NCBI GenBank assembly: GCA_947396885.1
Contig: OX377204.1
Span: 6,758,001-6,822,000, forward strand
Origin: Heligmosomoides polygyrus polygyrus
Lineage: Eukaryota > Nematoda > Chromadorea > Rhabditida > Heligmosomidae
Reading direction: 5' to 3'
DNA: 64,000 bases
How positions within the stretch are numbered: position 1 is the first letter of the stretch; each line of letters begins with the position of its first letter. Below are positions 41,701-51,242 of this stretch, piece by piece. The notes beneath the pieces are model-generated. The model ran no database searches and was not told the origin of the DNA. It was given only the letters and a program-made list of their open reading frames with translations. Both the position numbers and the translations under genes were made by a program.

Positions 41701-44700
41701 TATTGCTTTTCAGAGTCCCGTATATTCTTGAGAGATTTCGCATTCCATACTTTTTGTATGAGGGATGCTATAATTTGTCATTAATTGTTGTGAAGAGAGC
41801 AGATCTGGGACTACGATATGCTTACCTCGAGCATAAGCTTCTTGAGCACCTGGCTGTTGCATTTCGAATTGGCAGCCGGAATTGGGGTCGTCGGCAGGAG
41901 TTGGTCTAATGCCTCTTCGGCAACGGCTGTCGTGGTCTCTGCGTCTTCCTTAACGGGGAATAGTGTTGAAGACAGAAAAAGACGAAAAAATCGGAAACAA
42001 ATCATACACAAGCAAGTCGAATTCGTCAAGGTTTTATATACTCGCGTCGTGTAGTTTAGTGCGTGTTAAAAAATAAAATTTGGTATTAGCCGTTGCTGTG
42101 ACCTACAGGAATTGGGAACTTGCCAATCACGACCAATTAGGACATGGACCAGACACGCGCCAGCCAGTCAGATCACCGATCGTCGGGGTATACTTATTCA
42201 ATGCGGTCAGATTGTTGGGTTTGCTCCGTCCGCCCTCCCGTACAGGCCACATTACACGCTAATAATAAAAAACGGTGTTTAACTTTTTGAGAAGTGACCT
42301 CTGGAATAAAATTCCATAAAGTAAGGACTACAATCAGGTGGGTGTTGCCTAGGTTCGACCTTCCATAAATTTTGACATGACACTGTTCAATTATGTGGGA
42401 TTGATAAGCTCTTGAACAAAAATTTCTATGCTTTATTCTTACTGACGCTTCTGTAGTTTGGCTTCTTGGGAGCCTGGAAATGGTGCAAGGATTCACAACG
42501 CTACTCGGCCGGGCATCATTTCATCTTAGAAGGTGTTTTCTTGAGAATCTTAAAAAGAGGGTCTGTGATGTTTAGGCGTAGCGTAGCGTGTGAATATTTC
42601 CGACCTTCCCATTCCCTAGAAAAGGCAAAATTGCTGGATGTTGCTATAGACGAGTGGTTTGTTCAGCGTAGCCAAGATTACAACTCTTTATTGCGGCTTA
42701 CGCTTCGGCGTCGTCGCCTTCTTCAGCCTTCTGGTACAACTCTTTATTGCGGTTTACGCTTCGGCGTCGTCGCCTTCTTCAGAGCCTGGAAAAGTCGAAG
42801 TCATCTGAGAAGCTACCCTCCCAAATGCCATTTCATCCTGCAGGAACCCATCCAAAAGGCTAAGAGACTACAAAAACGATACCGAAATGTCATGACCCGT
42901 TAGGTCCCTAAGGCGGGTGGTCCCCCGGGCTCTAAGCTCATTCACCCATCTTTCGTCCAGCCAGGGTGACGGTGGACGCCTTTTGTCCACATCTAAGGTT
43001 AGCCATGTTTTCGACTCCTTTCGGCATCGTTTTCGTAGTCTCTTAGCCTTTTGGATGGGTTCCTGCAGGATGAAATGGCATTTGGGAGGGTAGCTTCTCA
43101 GATGACTTCGACTTTTCCAGGCTCTGAAGAAGGCGACGACGCCGAAACGTAAGCCGCAATAAAGAGTTGTACCAATCGTGGCTACGCTGAACAAACCACT
43201 CGTCTATAGCAACATCAAGGATGCCAAGGTTCATCGAGAGTCGAACATGAAAATTGCTGGAATTGTCAAAATAAAACTCTCAGAATCTTGGCGAGCAGTT
43301 TATCAATTTCACATCATAGTTGAACAACATTTGTTTGCTATTTTTCAGTAATAGAGAAGCATGGCTGAATGGCTGTACGGATGCTGACCTGTTTGCTGAA
43401 GTGTATGGCAGGTGATCGACGCCGTTCCGTCTGACTGCCTAAGCCAACCAATAACTCGCTTTCTTCCTGAAACGTTTTCCATACAGGAAACCTGTACTTC
43501 GACTGAGAAACTGAGAAGGGAAGTGTCTGAAGCCTATGTCTGAACGAGGGGAGCAAGTCATATAGGGAGAATCCTCACCCCTCAATTAGTATAAAGATGT
43601 GTTTATTTTTCGCCAATCATTAAACCCAAGGAGTAGGGGGCCCTGGAAGTCACAATGGAATACAGCGCATCACGAGTTTGGGGGTCTTGTACGCCCGCCA
43701 TGCCTCTGCCGACAAGCGCCTCGGAGCGAAGTGGAAGTGATGTTGCTTCATGCAAGGAAAGGTCGGTGGTTTGTCTCTTGTGCGCTGTTGCATTTTTTCA
43801 TTTCGAGTGACTGGTCGAGATTTGGGGGATACTGACGTCTACACCATTTCAGACGTTTTCTGCGCATTTTCTAGCTGTACGCTGTGGAGGTACCTTTCTT
43901 GCGACTTGTTTATTACTGACTGGTTTTCTAACCACAAGACAATGAGAAAGCTATTCAACATAATGATGTATAAACGCTCAAGGCCTTCGATGTCCTTTAG
44001 TATGCTGGGCGTCCGTACGGCCAGTTTGATTTCTTCTCTTGAAGATTCTTTGTCTAAAGGTGGGCCACACTTCAGCGTGAGGTGTGGATCACCCCCTGAT
44101 TTCCAGATTTCTGATTTCCAGGTGACAGGCAAAGATATGGGAAAGAGTGTATCGATGCCGTTTAGCTTAATTTGCCGATCCGCACACCTCTCACTTAAAC
44201 CAACTCCGACTCAATCCTGGTCTCTTTTAAAAATCCGAGCAGGATGGTTTTTCCCGAGGTCATTGGTCCATGTACGGAAACAGACTATTTATTTATTTTT
44301 GCACGTGGAGAGCCACACAGATAACAAATCAAATACGGTTAACAAACAGCATGTAAAGCAACAATGTACGAAACAGTTTGAGTCATCAAACGATAAACTA
44401 ACGATAAGAAGCGTCCTGTAGATACCTGTCAACGAGTTTTTTGTACTGCCTCAAGGAGTTAGGTAGAACGTTTTTCTTGGAGAGCTTCAAAAACTCTGTT
44501 CCTGCTCGATTAGTGAAGAAACCTAACCTTACATTACATTTTGCCCCAGGGATTCTGATCTTCCACTGGCCACCTCTCGTGTTAGAAGGAAAAACGGAAT
44601 AGAATTCATGGACTGGAATGCCTAACATACCAGTTACCATCTTATAAATCATGACAAGATCATACTTTCTCCTACGGTGCGCAAGTGTAGGTAGGTTGTA

Positions 44701-47700
44701 GACTTTATTTCTTATAGTAGCCGAAGGAATCCTGGTGTAATCCTATACTGAATCTTCAATTCAGTATTTCTAATTATTGATCACTTGTAACGTCTCGATG
44801 TGAATGTTTTGGAATGTTCGCCGTTCTCGAGCTCTCTATGTGTCACATACCGTTGTTATCTGATCCGTTGTTCTGTATAAGCAGGCATGAGATTGTGCAC
44901 AACATTTTCTCTTCTCCTATTTTCTCGCGTTTCCGCCTCGCCCATTCGCAGTCGTTCGGCATGCGATACGAGAGATCAGTTCACTCATTTGACCGCACGA
45001 GCGAACGATCGACTACACGAATGTGCCAAGGGCCAATGTGTCAGTGCCACGTCCAAAGTTGCACATGACTCCAGTCTTCTTGTTATCCCTTGTCCTACTA
45101 GGACTACTCCCAAGATCGACGGAGTCCGAGCGGCCCAGTCGATCTGAAGATCACCGTCCGGTGACAGCAGTGTCAGAGTGCATCGTGAGCGGGAAGCAAG
45201 CCGACCCTGTCTACCTTGTCAGGAAAGTAGCGAAGAGCCGAACATTAGCTTGTCCTACTAGGACTACTCCCAAGATCGACGGAGTCCGAGCGGCCCAGTC
45301 GATCTGAAGATCACCGTCCGGTGACAGCAGTGTCAGAGTGCATCGTGAGCGGGAAGCAAGCCGACCCTGTCTACCTTGTCAGGAAAGTAGCGAAGAGCCG
45401 AACATTAGCATCCCAGGGAACGTTCACTACAGCCGAGCCAAAAACAATCGGACTATCACGCTCATGGCCCGATTACTCCATCCCACTTCTCCTCTCAAGC
45501 CCTATAAGACATGCATATGCCTAGTACGCCTTCGAACATGGATCTGCGGAGAAGATTGGTCATCCTCACACTACGAACTAAACAGCGATTCTGAAGCTCC
45601 CGATGCACTCGGTGCGTGTACGTCACTCTGTTACGAAAGAAGCTACAAGGAAAGTCAATTCTCGTCCGAAAAATTTAGCTGGTCTGACACATCGGAGCAG
45701 AGTTGTGGGTTTTTCGTGAGGACAGGGCATTCAGTGCTGGCAGACATACTGATAGAAGACCGGGCAGTGGACGAGTCGGGAGCATATGTTGACGACCCGC
45801 GATGCTCCAGCAAGAGTCTATTTTGCAAGGTAGGGAAGTTCACATATTATGTCCCTCTTAAGCCCTCTTCCAACTCGTGCTCATTCGCTGTCGCGAATCC
45901 TATGCCATGTGATTACACACGACAAGACAGGATTCTAGAGGTCTCATGCCCGAATTCAGTTGCAATGACTATCAGTACAGGGTTGTGGGCAGACCCAGAC
46001 TGCCGAGAATGGCATAATCCCATATTCATGACGGACCAGGAGATCGTGATCTCCATCGACGACATACGCCACACCAACACGAGCGGAAAGCATCAAATCA
46101 CGGCCTTCCTCTTTGGACACCGAACCACATCATTCTCTGCTTACGGTGACGAATTCGCAGCGCACCTGCATTCCGCACTCGTGACACTAATGTCTGACGT
46201 CGACGACCGGCTAACTACCCTGGAAATGAAGCTGCTCCAGATGCAGTTGGATGAGTCGAACACGATGAGAAATATGCAAATCACATCAACGCCATTCCTT
46301 GACTGGATGACCCCAACCATTCCTGTGGCGGTGACAGTCGGCTTGGGATGGCTTGATCTGAGACCTGTAGACATCGTCGAAAACTACTGCCTCCTGCGTG
46401 CAGACAAACCCAGCCGTTTTTGGCCCATCAAATATACATTTCAGTCAGTTAACTACACGGCACACATTGATGTGGTGAGTAGGATCATTGTGAACAGGAA
46501 GGTCAAGACGGAAATAACGAAACCATCCCACGTAGTCTTCCGTCTCGACGATGTCAGGGCATGCGACCTGGCCGAGGGATGCAGAAGCCCTATCCAGGTT
46601 TACGACAGCTCAAAAAGAAACGGTTACCTCCTGGCGCTTGCTAAGTCTCATCTCTTGTATCATTGTATCCCTATGCTATTCTATCTCTTGTATCATTGTA
46701 TCCCTATGCTATTCTTAATAGGTTTAGGTAAAGTGCACGATAAAAGTCCACTACGCACAAGGCACTATAAAGGAAGCTGACACTAGGTAAATCATTAGAA
46801 TTTTGACCTTTTTTTCTATTGTTTGTATACTCGTGAATTATTTATGTAATTTATTTATGTATTTTAATTATAAAGGGGCGTGTGTAGCGCAGTCGGAGGA
46901 GGCGCGACTGCCGCGTGCACCCGATACCAGGTTCCTGGTTCGGATTTCCCGCCCAGGCCAACCAAGCCTTCCATCCCTCCGGGGTCGGTGAATTGGTACC
47001 AGACTTGTCTGGGAAGGATAAAGCGCTGACTTGTTTATCGGCTGGCCACCGCAAGTCATTGTATGGCCAAATACGCATTCATGTCGCTTCCACGACATCC
47101 CGTAGAAGTAGAATGCGCTGGCGCATCCCAGAAGGGATTGAGTAACGCCGTCCTTTATCCTTTATCCTTTATTTTAATTATAAACGTTTAATTACTCAAG
47201 TTTGAGGTTGATCTACTGAACCACCACACCTACAAACCGAGCAGAGCCAAGCGCTAATCTACTGGTGCATCGGCCGGGAATCGAACCCGGGCCGCCCGCG
47301 TGGCAGGCGAGCATTCTACCACTGAACCACCAATGCTCGTAGTAAATCGTACCCATGTATTCCTGTCCGCAATTTTCTTGTGAAGCTGTTTTGAACGGCT
47401 TCTAGCCTCGCAATCTCTCTTTTATGCATAGGGCTAAATACAGTGGTCCCATATTCTAGTATGGGTCTCACATAGGACTTGAAAGCGAGAATCAAATGTT
47501 TCACAGAGTTCGTTCGCAAAGATCTGAAAAGGCTGTGCACAATACAATCAGCCTTTTTTGCTACTGTTTCACAGTGGTCCCTGAAAGAAAGTTTTGTGTC
47601 TAAAATGAACCCTAGATCACGTAATGTAGTTACGCTACCAAGCTCTAATTGATTTAGAAAATAAGCTTTTCTATTACTCTGCTGTCCTAGGTGGAGCACT

Positions 47701-50700
47701 TTAGACTTTTGTACTGACATAGGGAGATTCCATCTTTCTGACCAATCCGCTACCACATTTATGCCAGATTGGAGAGCAACATGATCCTCCTCCTTTGTTA
47801 TAGGTCTATAAATTTTTATATCGTCCGCAAACATCTTGCATTTAACACCATTATGGTTAACCAAGGGAGGAATATCCGAAGTGTATATAGTGAAGAGAAC
47901 GGGGGATAACACACCTGTGGGACACCGCTGGTAACAGAAAGGGATTCAGAAAATGACCCATTTACTCTAACCTGAAAAGACCTTCCCGTTATAAAATTTT
48001 TTATCAATTTAATTACTCTCGGATGAATGCCTATACGGATTAGCTTATAAATAAGCGCTTGAAACGGTATCTTATCAAAAGCTTTCATGAAATCAAAATA
48101 GATGACATCTATGTCGATTTTTTGTTCGAAAGCTTCAGTCCAGTCATTTAGGGTCGATAGCATTAACGTTTCAGCAGACCTTCCACCTCTAAAACCATGC
48201 TGGTCCTCGGGGAGGAGGGAATTCGTCTCAAGATACGTTATAAGACTGGATTTTAATTTTCTCTCGACTATGAGGAGCCTGTAGCCTTCATACGCTACCC
48301 GTAAGGTGCCCAGTGGTGCTTCCTACACTTTGTACCTGTGTATCACTGATGTTGATCATTTCTATATCACCATGTTGAATACCAAAGCATTCAGCTGGAA
48401 AATTAGGCATAAAAACGTCTGAAAATGGTGTAGACGTCAGAATCCCCCAAATCTCAACCAGTTAGTTGAAATGCAAAAATGCAGCAGCGCACAAGAACCA
48501 AACCTCCGACCTTCGTCGCATGAAGCAACCTCACTTCCACTGCGCTCCGAGCTGCTTGTCTGCAGAGGCATCGCGGGCGTACAAGATCTCCAAATGCGTG
48601 ATGCGCGTATTCCATAGTGACTTCAAAGATCCCCACTCCTTGGGTTTAACGATTTGGCAAAAATAAGCACATTTTTACACAAATTAAGGGGTGAGGATTC
48701 CTCCTATATGAGCCGCTCCCCCCGTTCAGACATACGCTTCAGACCCTTCCTTTGTGAGTGAGTTCAACTGAGAAAACACTGAGACTGGGTTCGACTGAGA
48801 CTGATCAAATCTCTCGTACCTCCGACGGTTGTGGTGGACTAGCGGTGGCAGCAAACATAGCCTCCTGACGATCGACAAGCTTCTCGAACTGCTCGAGATT
48901 CGTCGGTGCATGCACGCGTTGACCGATCGGGACTCCAAATGCTGCCGCTCTCTGAAGATCACGGTATCAACGTACAAGGAACAACCTTACAGCGAGGAGC
49001 TTCAGTTTAACCTTAGGGTATTCGTGGGGTAAGATCCTTATTTTTATTCCGAAAGAAGGGTAAAATAGACCGGGCTGGAGAGATATGCATTCATCCAAGA
49101 GCCATATGCGGCTCCGCAGAGCAGCTATGTTTTTTGCTATTGCTACAATTCAAAAAAAGATGTTACAATAAAGCGATGTGAAAGCGAAAAACACAAAATT
49201 ATTTTTTTGCCTTCCTCGAATTGCTTTGTTTCGCCACTTTTCTTCAAACGAACTTTTTTTGTTAAAATAACTCGCTGGTGGGTCTTCAGTGAAGAGGAAG
49301 GTGTTATGACTGTTTTGGATGCGAAAAATTATTATGTTTAATTCGCCAAAATTCAATATCTTTAAACGAAAAATGTTTAAAAAGCTTTTGTTCTGCATTC
49401 TGCGTGCAATTTTAAATTCCACATTTTATAATTTAATCTACAAATAGCTTATGTATTTGAATGTATTTAGTTATTTTATATTGAAATTTAGGTTAGAATT
49501 ATGAAAGACTTTGAAACCTACGCTATGGCGATCAGCTAACTGTAGTCGTCGTTTTACCAAAAATGACTGCACTGTATACATTGGATCCGAACGAGTCATT
49601 TTCCGATACCCGATTCGGATAACCCTCTCCGAGTCATCCAAATATCTGAGGTCCACGAAATTGCCCGTATCCGAATCATTCAAAAATCCGGGGTCCGCCA
49701 AAATAGCGTTATCCGAATCGCCCAACTGTCCGAAGATTTTCGATCGGATCCAATGTTATACTGAACTGTAATAAGCACTCTCTTTTAGAAAGGATATTTC
49801 ATATCATACTACATCGTATCTCATTTTGTCAGCTTCCAAGAAGTTTGCCCCATTTTATATCTTAATCGTGTCTTTTGAATTTAATTTTAATTTATTTTTA
49901 ATGTCAAGCAGGTAGTCACCATTTCGAGCTCATCGGCGAGAGGTATCGGCTGCATCTGTTGGATTGGAACACCACGAGCAGGACATCCAGGTTGTGGAGG
50001 GCAGGCCGGGTTCATTGGTGGGCATCCGCAGGCTGGTGCTGAATAAGAGATTAGTTGAAGTTAGAATGGATTCGTGGGCAGCTACATTGAGAACGTAGAT
50101 TTACAGTGTGCTCTACAGTATGCGTGCATATACCAGAGCGGGTTGAAGAATCACTGCCTCGAAGAACCTCGAGCCACTAAAATTACCGTTCACTTGCACA
50201 TTCAAAAAACTGGATCACAACGGTCGCTTGAAAGTCGGTTGGCTAAAGTCGAGGAGAGTTTCTATCAAGTTCTGATCTGCGATAATCCTTCAAAAATCTG
50301 AAGTGGGGTCTCTTTCGGATAGCACCCCATCCCTCTTGGTAGACTTCTTGGTGCATGTCGCGAAGGTGGACAGCATTGGGAAGTAGGAATGCGCTAGCGA
50401 ATCAGGCCACATCGAATGGGCGTGTCATTGAGAGAAAGTGGGCATGGTCAGTATCCTGGGGCCGGATTCATCAATTTAATAGAGAAAATTACAGCTGAAA
50501 TCCCTGATAGCGCTACTTATCAAGCGATATGGTGAGCGATAAGCCGCGTTTTCTGAGTTTTCCGCTGTGAATTCTTTGTTAAAGTTATGTAAGTCGTTGA
50601 CGAGTCCGACGCCAGGTTGTCTGGCATGTGTTTGGTTGGTGCTCTGATTGCTTATGATTGGCTGGCGCGCTCTCAACTCCCAATGCTGCTCGCTTTCGCG

Positions 50701-51242
50701 ACATGTATCCTCTCTGTCAAAGGCAGCTTGTTTTTTGACGCTCAATCTCGTTCTTTCTGGAGGGAGGACATTGAAACCTACCTAAGAAATGGTTCACTAT
50801 TGTCGACACCAACATCGCCATATTGCCGATAGATTATTTGTTTTATTAAAGAAGAACAAAACTTTACAATCACACACTTTTATGGGCAAAAATTATGCTA
50901 ACATATCAGATCACATCTGTGGTTGTTTCAGATCACATCTGTGGTTTAAGGTTCCCAGTTACCTTGACCATCATGCCAAGATCTAACGACAGCCGATGAA
51001 GTGAAGTACCCCAATCTGCGTTTTCAGTCCCAGTCGTTCCCCCAACAGTCTTTGAAGCTGACTGGCACTCTCCATCTATTAACACTTGATCGGAGTGCAG
51101 TAATGATGAGAATGAGTAATGAAAAATGAAAAACTGGGTGAAAAGAGGAACGCTGCTGAATGAGCAGGATAGTTCACGTACCTATTGGAAAGAAAGCTTC
51201 TACTCGTAACAGCAGCTGCAGCAACAAAATCGGCACGATCAT
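35793..51242 (-). CDS. Ground-like domain secreted protein, 5 exons
   Basis: Ground-like proteins are nematode secreted, hedgehog-related proteins of cuticle and epithelial tissues. Proposed minus-strand exons: 51242-51182, 50038-49920, 48951-48820, 41948-41826 and 35981-35793 (TAA), all joining in phase to ~207 residues. Exon 1 is a signal peptide (MIVPILLLQLLLRVEA). Exon 2 is Cys/Pro-rich (ACGCPP, ACPPQPGCP), as usual before this domain. Exons 3-4 give an Ala/Glu-rich linker ending KCNSQVLKKLMLE. Exon 5 is the ground-like core: SKRNINQAAEARFGG, VDVICSRGHFSYVF, YCEAAKDLVTCIAF, with its paired cysteines. Donors are GTACGT, GTGACT, GTACGA and GTAAGC; acceptors are attcag, cttcag, ttaag (weak, exon 4) and ttccag. 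Exons 4-5 are firm; linking exons 1-3 to them across a 6.9-kb intron is inference from phase and family layout. Confidence 0.75.
36645..37814 (+). mobile_element. Dead mariner element
   Basis: Frames spell a mariner transposase: FKLGQSAAETARQVNQ, VRQWFSEFRIGDFSLED, GRPRAILDDELKELVEA, KWVPQDL, TTCDKKWIPYDNRK (first catalytic Asp), LLYDNDRPYVSQ (second) and FPDPSPTDYHLFE (third, D34D spacing). At least three frameshifts and a stop break it. The inverted ends are CCGGAAAGTTCTCAG near 36652 and CTGAGAACTTTCCG near 37791. It sits in intron 4 of the ground-like gene, antisense to it. Confidence 0.85.
37819..41518. mobile_element. 3.7-kb foldback element, ~1.2-kb arms, TA duplication
   Basis: The ends CAGTACCGGACATG (37819) and CATGTCCGGTACTG (41518) lie between TA dinucleotides. 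The arms 37819-39060 and 40290-41518 are inverted copies for over a kilobase, so identical short frames appear on opposite strands. Each arm carries GGCCGCTTTGGA/TCCAAAGCGGCC hairpins and a 148-bp tandem repeat. The loop (39060-40290) holds two diverged direct repeats and a TTATTTGGGG-type foldback at 40005-40225. No transposase. The TA target and CAG ends suggest Tc1/mariner mobilisation. It starts 5 bp after the mariner. Confidence 0.8.
40686..41277 (+). repeat. 148-bp tandem repeat with C/G homopolymer tracts
   Basis: Units start with tcgattgataggttcgatc at 40686, 40833, 40981 and 41129; the last three are almost identical, and most are separated by runs of 10-11 C. The opposite arm (about 38390-38730) has fewer units, so the two arms have evolved unequal copy number. 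Confidence 0.8.
41949..42595. other. Intronic, nothing recognised
   Basis: Part of intron 3 of the ground-like gene, immediately upstream of exon 41948-41826. It holds a pyrimidine-rich tract on the minus strand before the acceptor. Confidence 0.4.
42703..42785 (-). ncRNA. Tandem pair of hammerhead-like motifs
   Basis: On the minus strand CTGAAGA, a GGCG/CGCC hairpin and GAAAC occur twice (42782-42758 and 42726-42702), each followed by GTAAACC or GTAAGCC and GCAATAAAG. The intact CTGANGA and GAAA boxes fit a type I hammerhead core. Tandem copies are expected when such motifs sit in duplicated Penelope terminal repeats. Confidence 0.55.
43115..43165 (+). ncRNA. Hammerhead-like motif
   Basis: CTGAAGA at 43124-43130, a GGCG-ACGA-CGCC hairpin and GAAAC at 43144-43148, followed by gtaagccgcaataaag. 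It is nearly identical to the minus-strand pair at 42703-42785. Confidence 0.55.
43500..43870 (+). repeat. Repeat unit also present inverted at 48400-48767
   Basis: About 370 bp (gtctgaagcctatgtctgaa ... aacccaaggagta ... cttgtacgcccgc ... gatttgggggat) matches the reverse complement of 48400-48767 with moderate divergence. The family is unknown. Confidence 0.6.
44284..44742 (-). pseudogene. CR1-like LINE, 3' half of a split copy
   Basis: On minus the frame YTRIPSATIRNKVYNLPTL, then RRRKYDLVMIYKMVTG and FFTNRAGTEFLKLSKKNVLP is the C-terminus of a CR1-type ORF2, ending in a stop at 44398. A short 3' tail ends in aaataaataaata near 44284. It starts exactly where the other half (47345-48300) stops. 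Confidence 0.8.
45089..45408 (+). repeat. Exact 160-bp tandem duplication
   Basis: 45089-45248 and 45249-45408 are identical by eye over 160 bases. Because 160 is not a multiple of three, the duplication shifts the reading frame relative to the upstream signal-peptide-like frames. Perfect identity means it is recent or an assembly artefact. Confidence 0.85.
45338..46780 (+). pseudogene. Broken Cys-rich, possibly envelope-like ORF
   Basis: This is the longest open frame in the window (480 codons). It has about 20 cysteines, Asn-X-Ser/Thr sites, and a heptad-like Leu-rich stretch around residues 288-310. An 11-residue tandem duplication from a 33-bp repeat (46650-46715) lies near its end. Two hydrophobic N-terminal leaders occur upstream in different frames (from 44887 and from 45065), separated from it by stops and the 160-bp duplication. 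A leader, a Cys-rich ectodomain and a coiled-coil-like segment are reminiscent of envelope proteins of nematode LTR retroelements, but I see no diagnostic motif or clear anchor. A host secreted protein is equally possible. Confidence 0.35.
46875..47170 (+). mobile_element. Full-length SINE with 14-bp target duplication
   Basis: ATTTTAATTATAAA occurs exactly at 46861-46874 and 47171-47184, flanking a 296-bp SINE. The SINE has A box (tagcgcagtcgg), B box (ggttcggatttcc), body, and a cctttatcctttatccttt tail. This is the reference copy of the family in the window and proves retrotransposition. Confidence 0.95.
47266..47336 (-). tRNA. tRNA-Gly (anticodon GCC), followed by genomic CCA
   Basis: The 71-nt minus-strand sequence folds as a standard tRNA. 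It has a 7-bp acceptor stem with one G-T pair, a GGTTCAGTGG D-arm region, anticodon loop CTGCCAC (GCC), and a T arm with loop TTCGATT. CCA follows directly at 47265-47263, and no TTTT terminator lies in the next ~60 nt. Nuclear tRNA genes normally lack encoded CCA, so this may be a reverse-transcribed tRNA rather than a gene. It sits 8 bp from the edge of the insert that splits the CR1 element. Confidence 0.85.
47345..48300 (-). pseudogene. CR1-like LINE reverse transcriptase, 5' half of split copy
   Basis: On minus: LLPEDQHGFRGGRSAETLML, then DVIYFDFMKAFDKIPFQALI, VRVNGSFSESLSVTSGVPQ, SPVLFTIYTSDIPPL, the catalytic KMFADDIKIYR, and KSYVRPILEYGTTVF. One frameshift lies near 47900, just after SGVPQ. 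The frame runs to GYD at 47345, where the insert begins, and resumes at 44742. The 5' end is truncated near 48300. Confidence 0.9.
48400..48767 (-). repeat. Inverted partner of repeat 43500-43870
   Basis: The reverse complement matches 43500-43870 over ~370 bp. It begins right at an acceptor-like ttttctcag and contains a short in-phase frame LNSLTKEGSEAYV that ends at 48726, which could serve as an alternative last exon for the ground-like gene. Confidence 0.6.
49588..49757 (+). repeat. Minisatellite matching 9255-9396
   Basis: Diverged ~43-bp units (atccgaatcattcaaaaatc, ccggggtccgc, aaaatagcgttatccgaatc), ending with the same gaagattttcgatcg as the other locus 40 kb away. It lies in intron 2 of the ground-like gene. 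Confidence 0.55.
50459..50613. mobile_element. MITE, GGATTCATCAA family
   Basis: ggggccggattcatcaa at the left and gtcgttgacgagtccgacgcc at the right; interior words gataagccgcg and ctgatagcgc are shared with 15572 and 18349. It lies in intron 1 of the ground-like gene. Confidence 0.6.

Larger units (their letters stand above)
42600..43240. mobile_element. Two Penelope tails in inverted orientation
   Basis: The non-coding 3' part of a Penelope-like element occurs on plus at about 43030-43230 and inverted on minus at about 42880-42610, meeting around 42900-43020. Shared blocks are gaggcctggaaaagtcg-type sequence, cctgcaggatgaaatggca and the hammerhead-like motif. The minus arm holds two tandem motif copies, the plus arm one. 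It lies in intron 3 of the ground-like gene. Confidence 0.65.
44743..47344 (+). mobile_element. 2.6-kb insertion splitting the CR1 copy
   Basis: The two CR1 halves are collinear and would read GYD-YTRIP across the junction. AATC occurs at 44739-44742 and again at 47345-47348, which may be the target duplication. The insert opens with a perfect 9-bp hairpin (atactgaat-cttca-attcagtat, 44745-44767). It contains a broken glycoprotein-like ORF, a younger SINE, and ends 8 bp after a complete tRNA-Gly sequence. Confidence 0.6.

Noticed and set aside
43342..43412. Plus-strand exon-like stretch (NREAWLNGCTDADLFAEVYG) between atttttcag and CAG|GTGATC
   Set aside because: Splice sites look good, but the next possible exon ends almost at once and no partner exons were found. 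It lies in an intron of a minus-strand gene. Kept as unproven.
44743..44767. Helitron 3' end suggested by the hairpin at the insert edge
   Set aside because: A Helitron needs CTRR about 10 nt after the hairpin and a TC start, with insertion between A and T. None of these fits either edge of the insert.
44743..47344. Complete LTR retrotransposon around the envelope-like ORF
   Set aside because: No long terminal repeats, protease, reverse transcriptase or integrase text occurs in the insert. Only the tRNA-like edge hints at reverse transcription.
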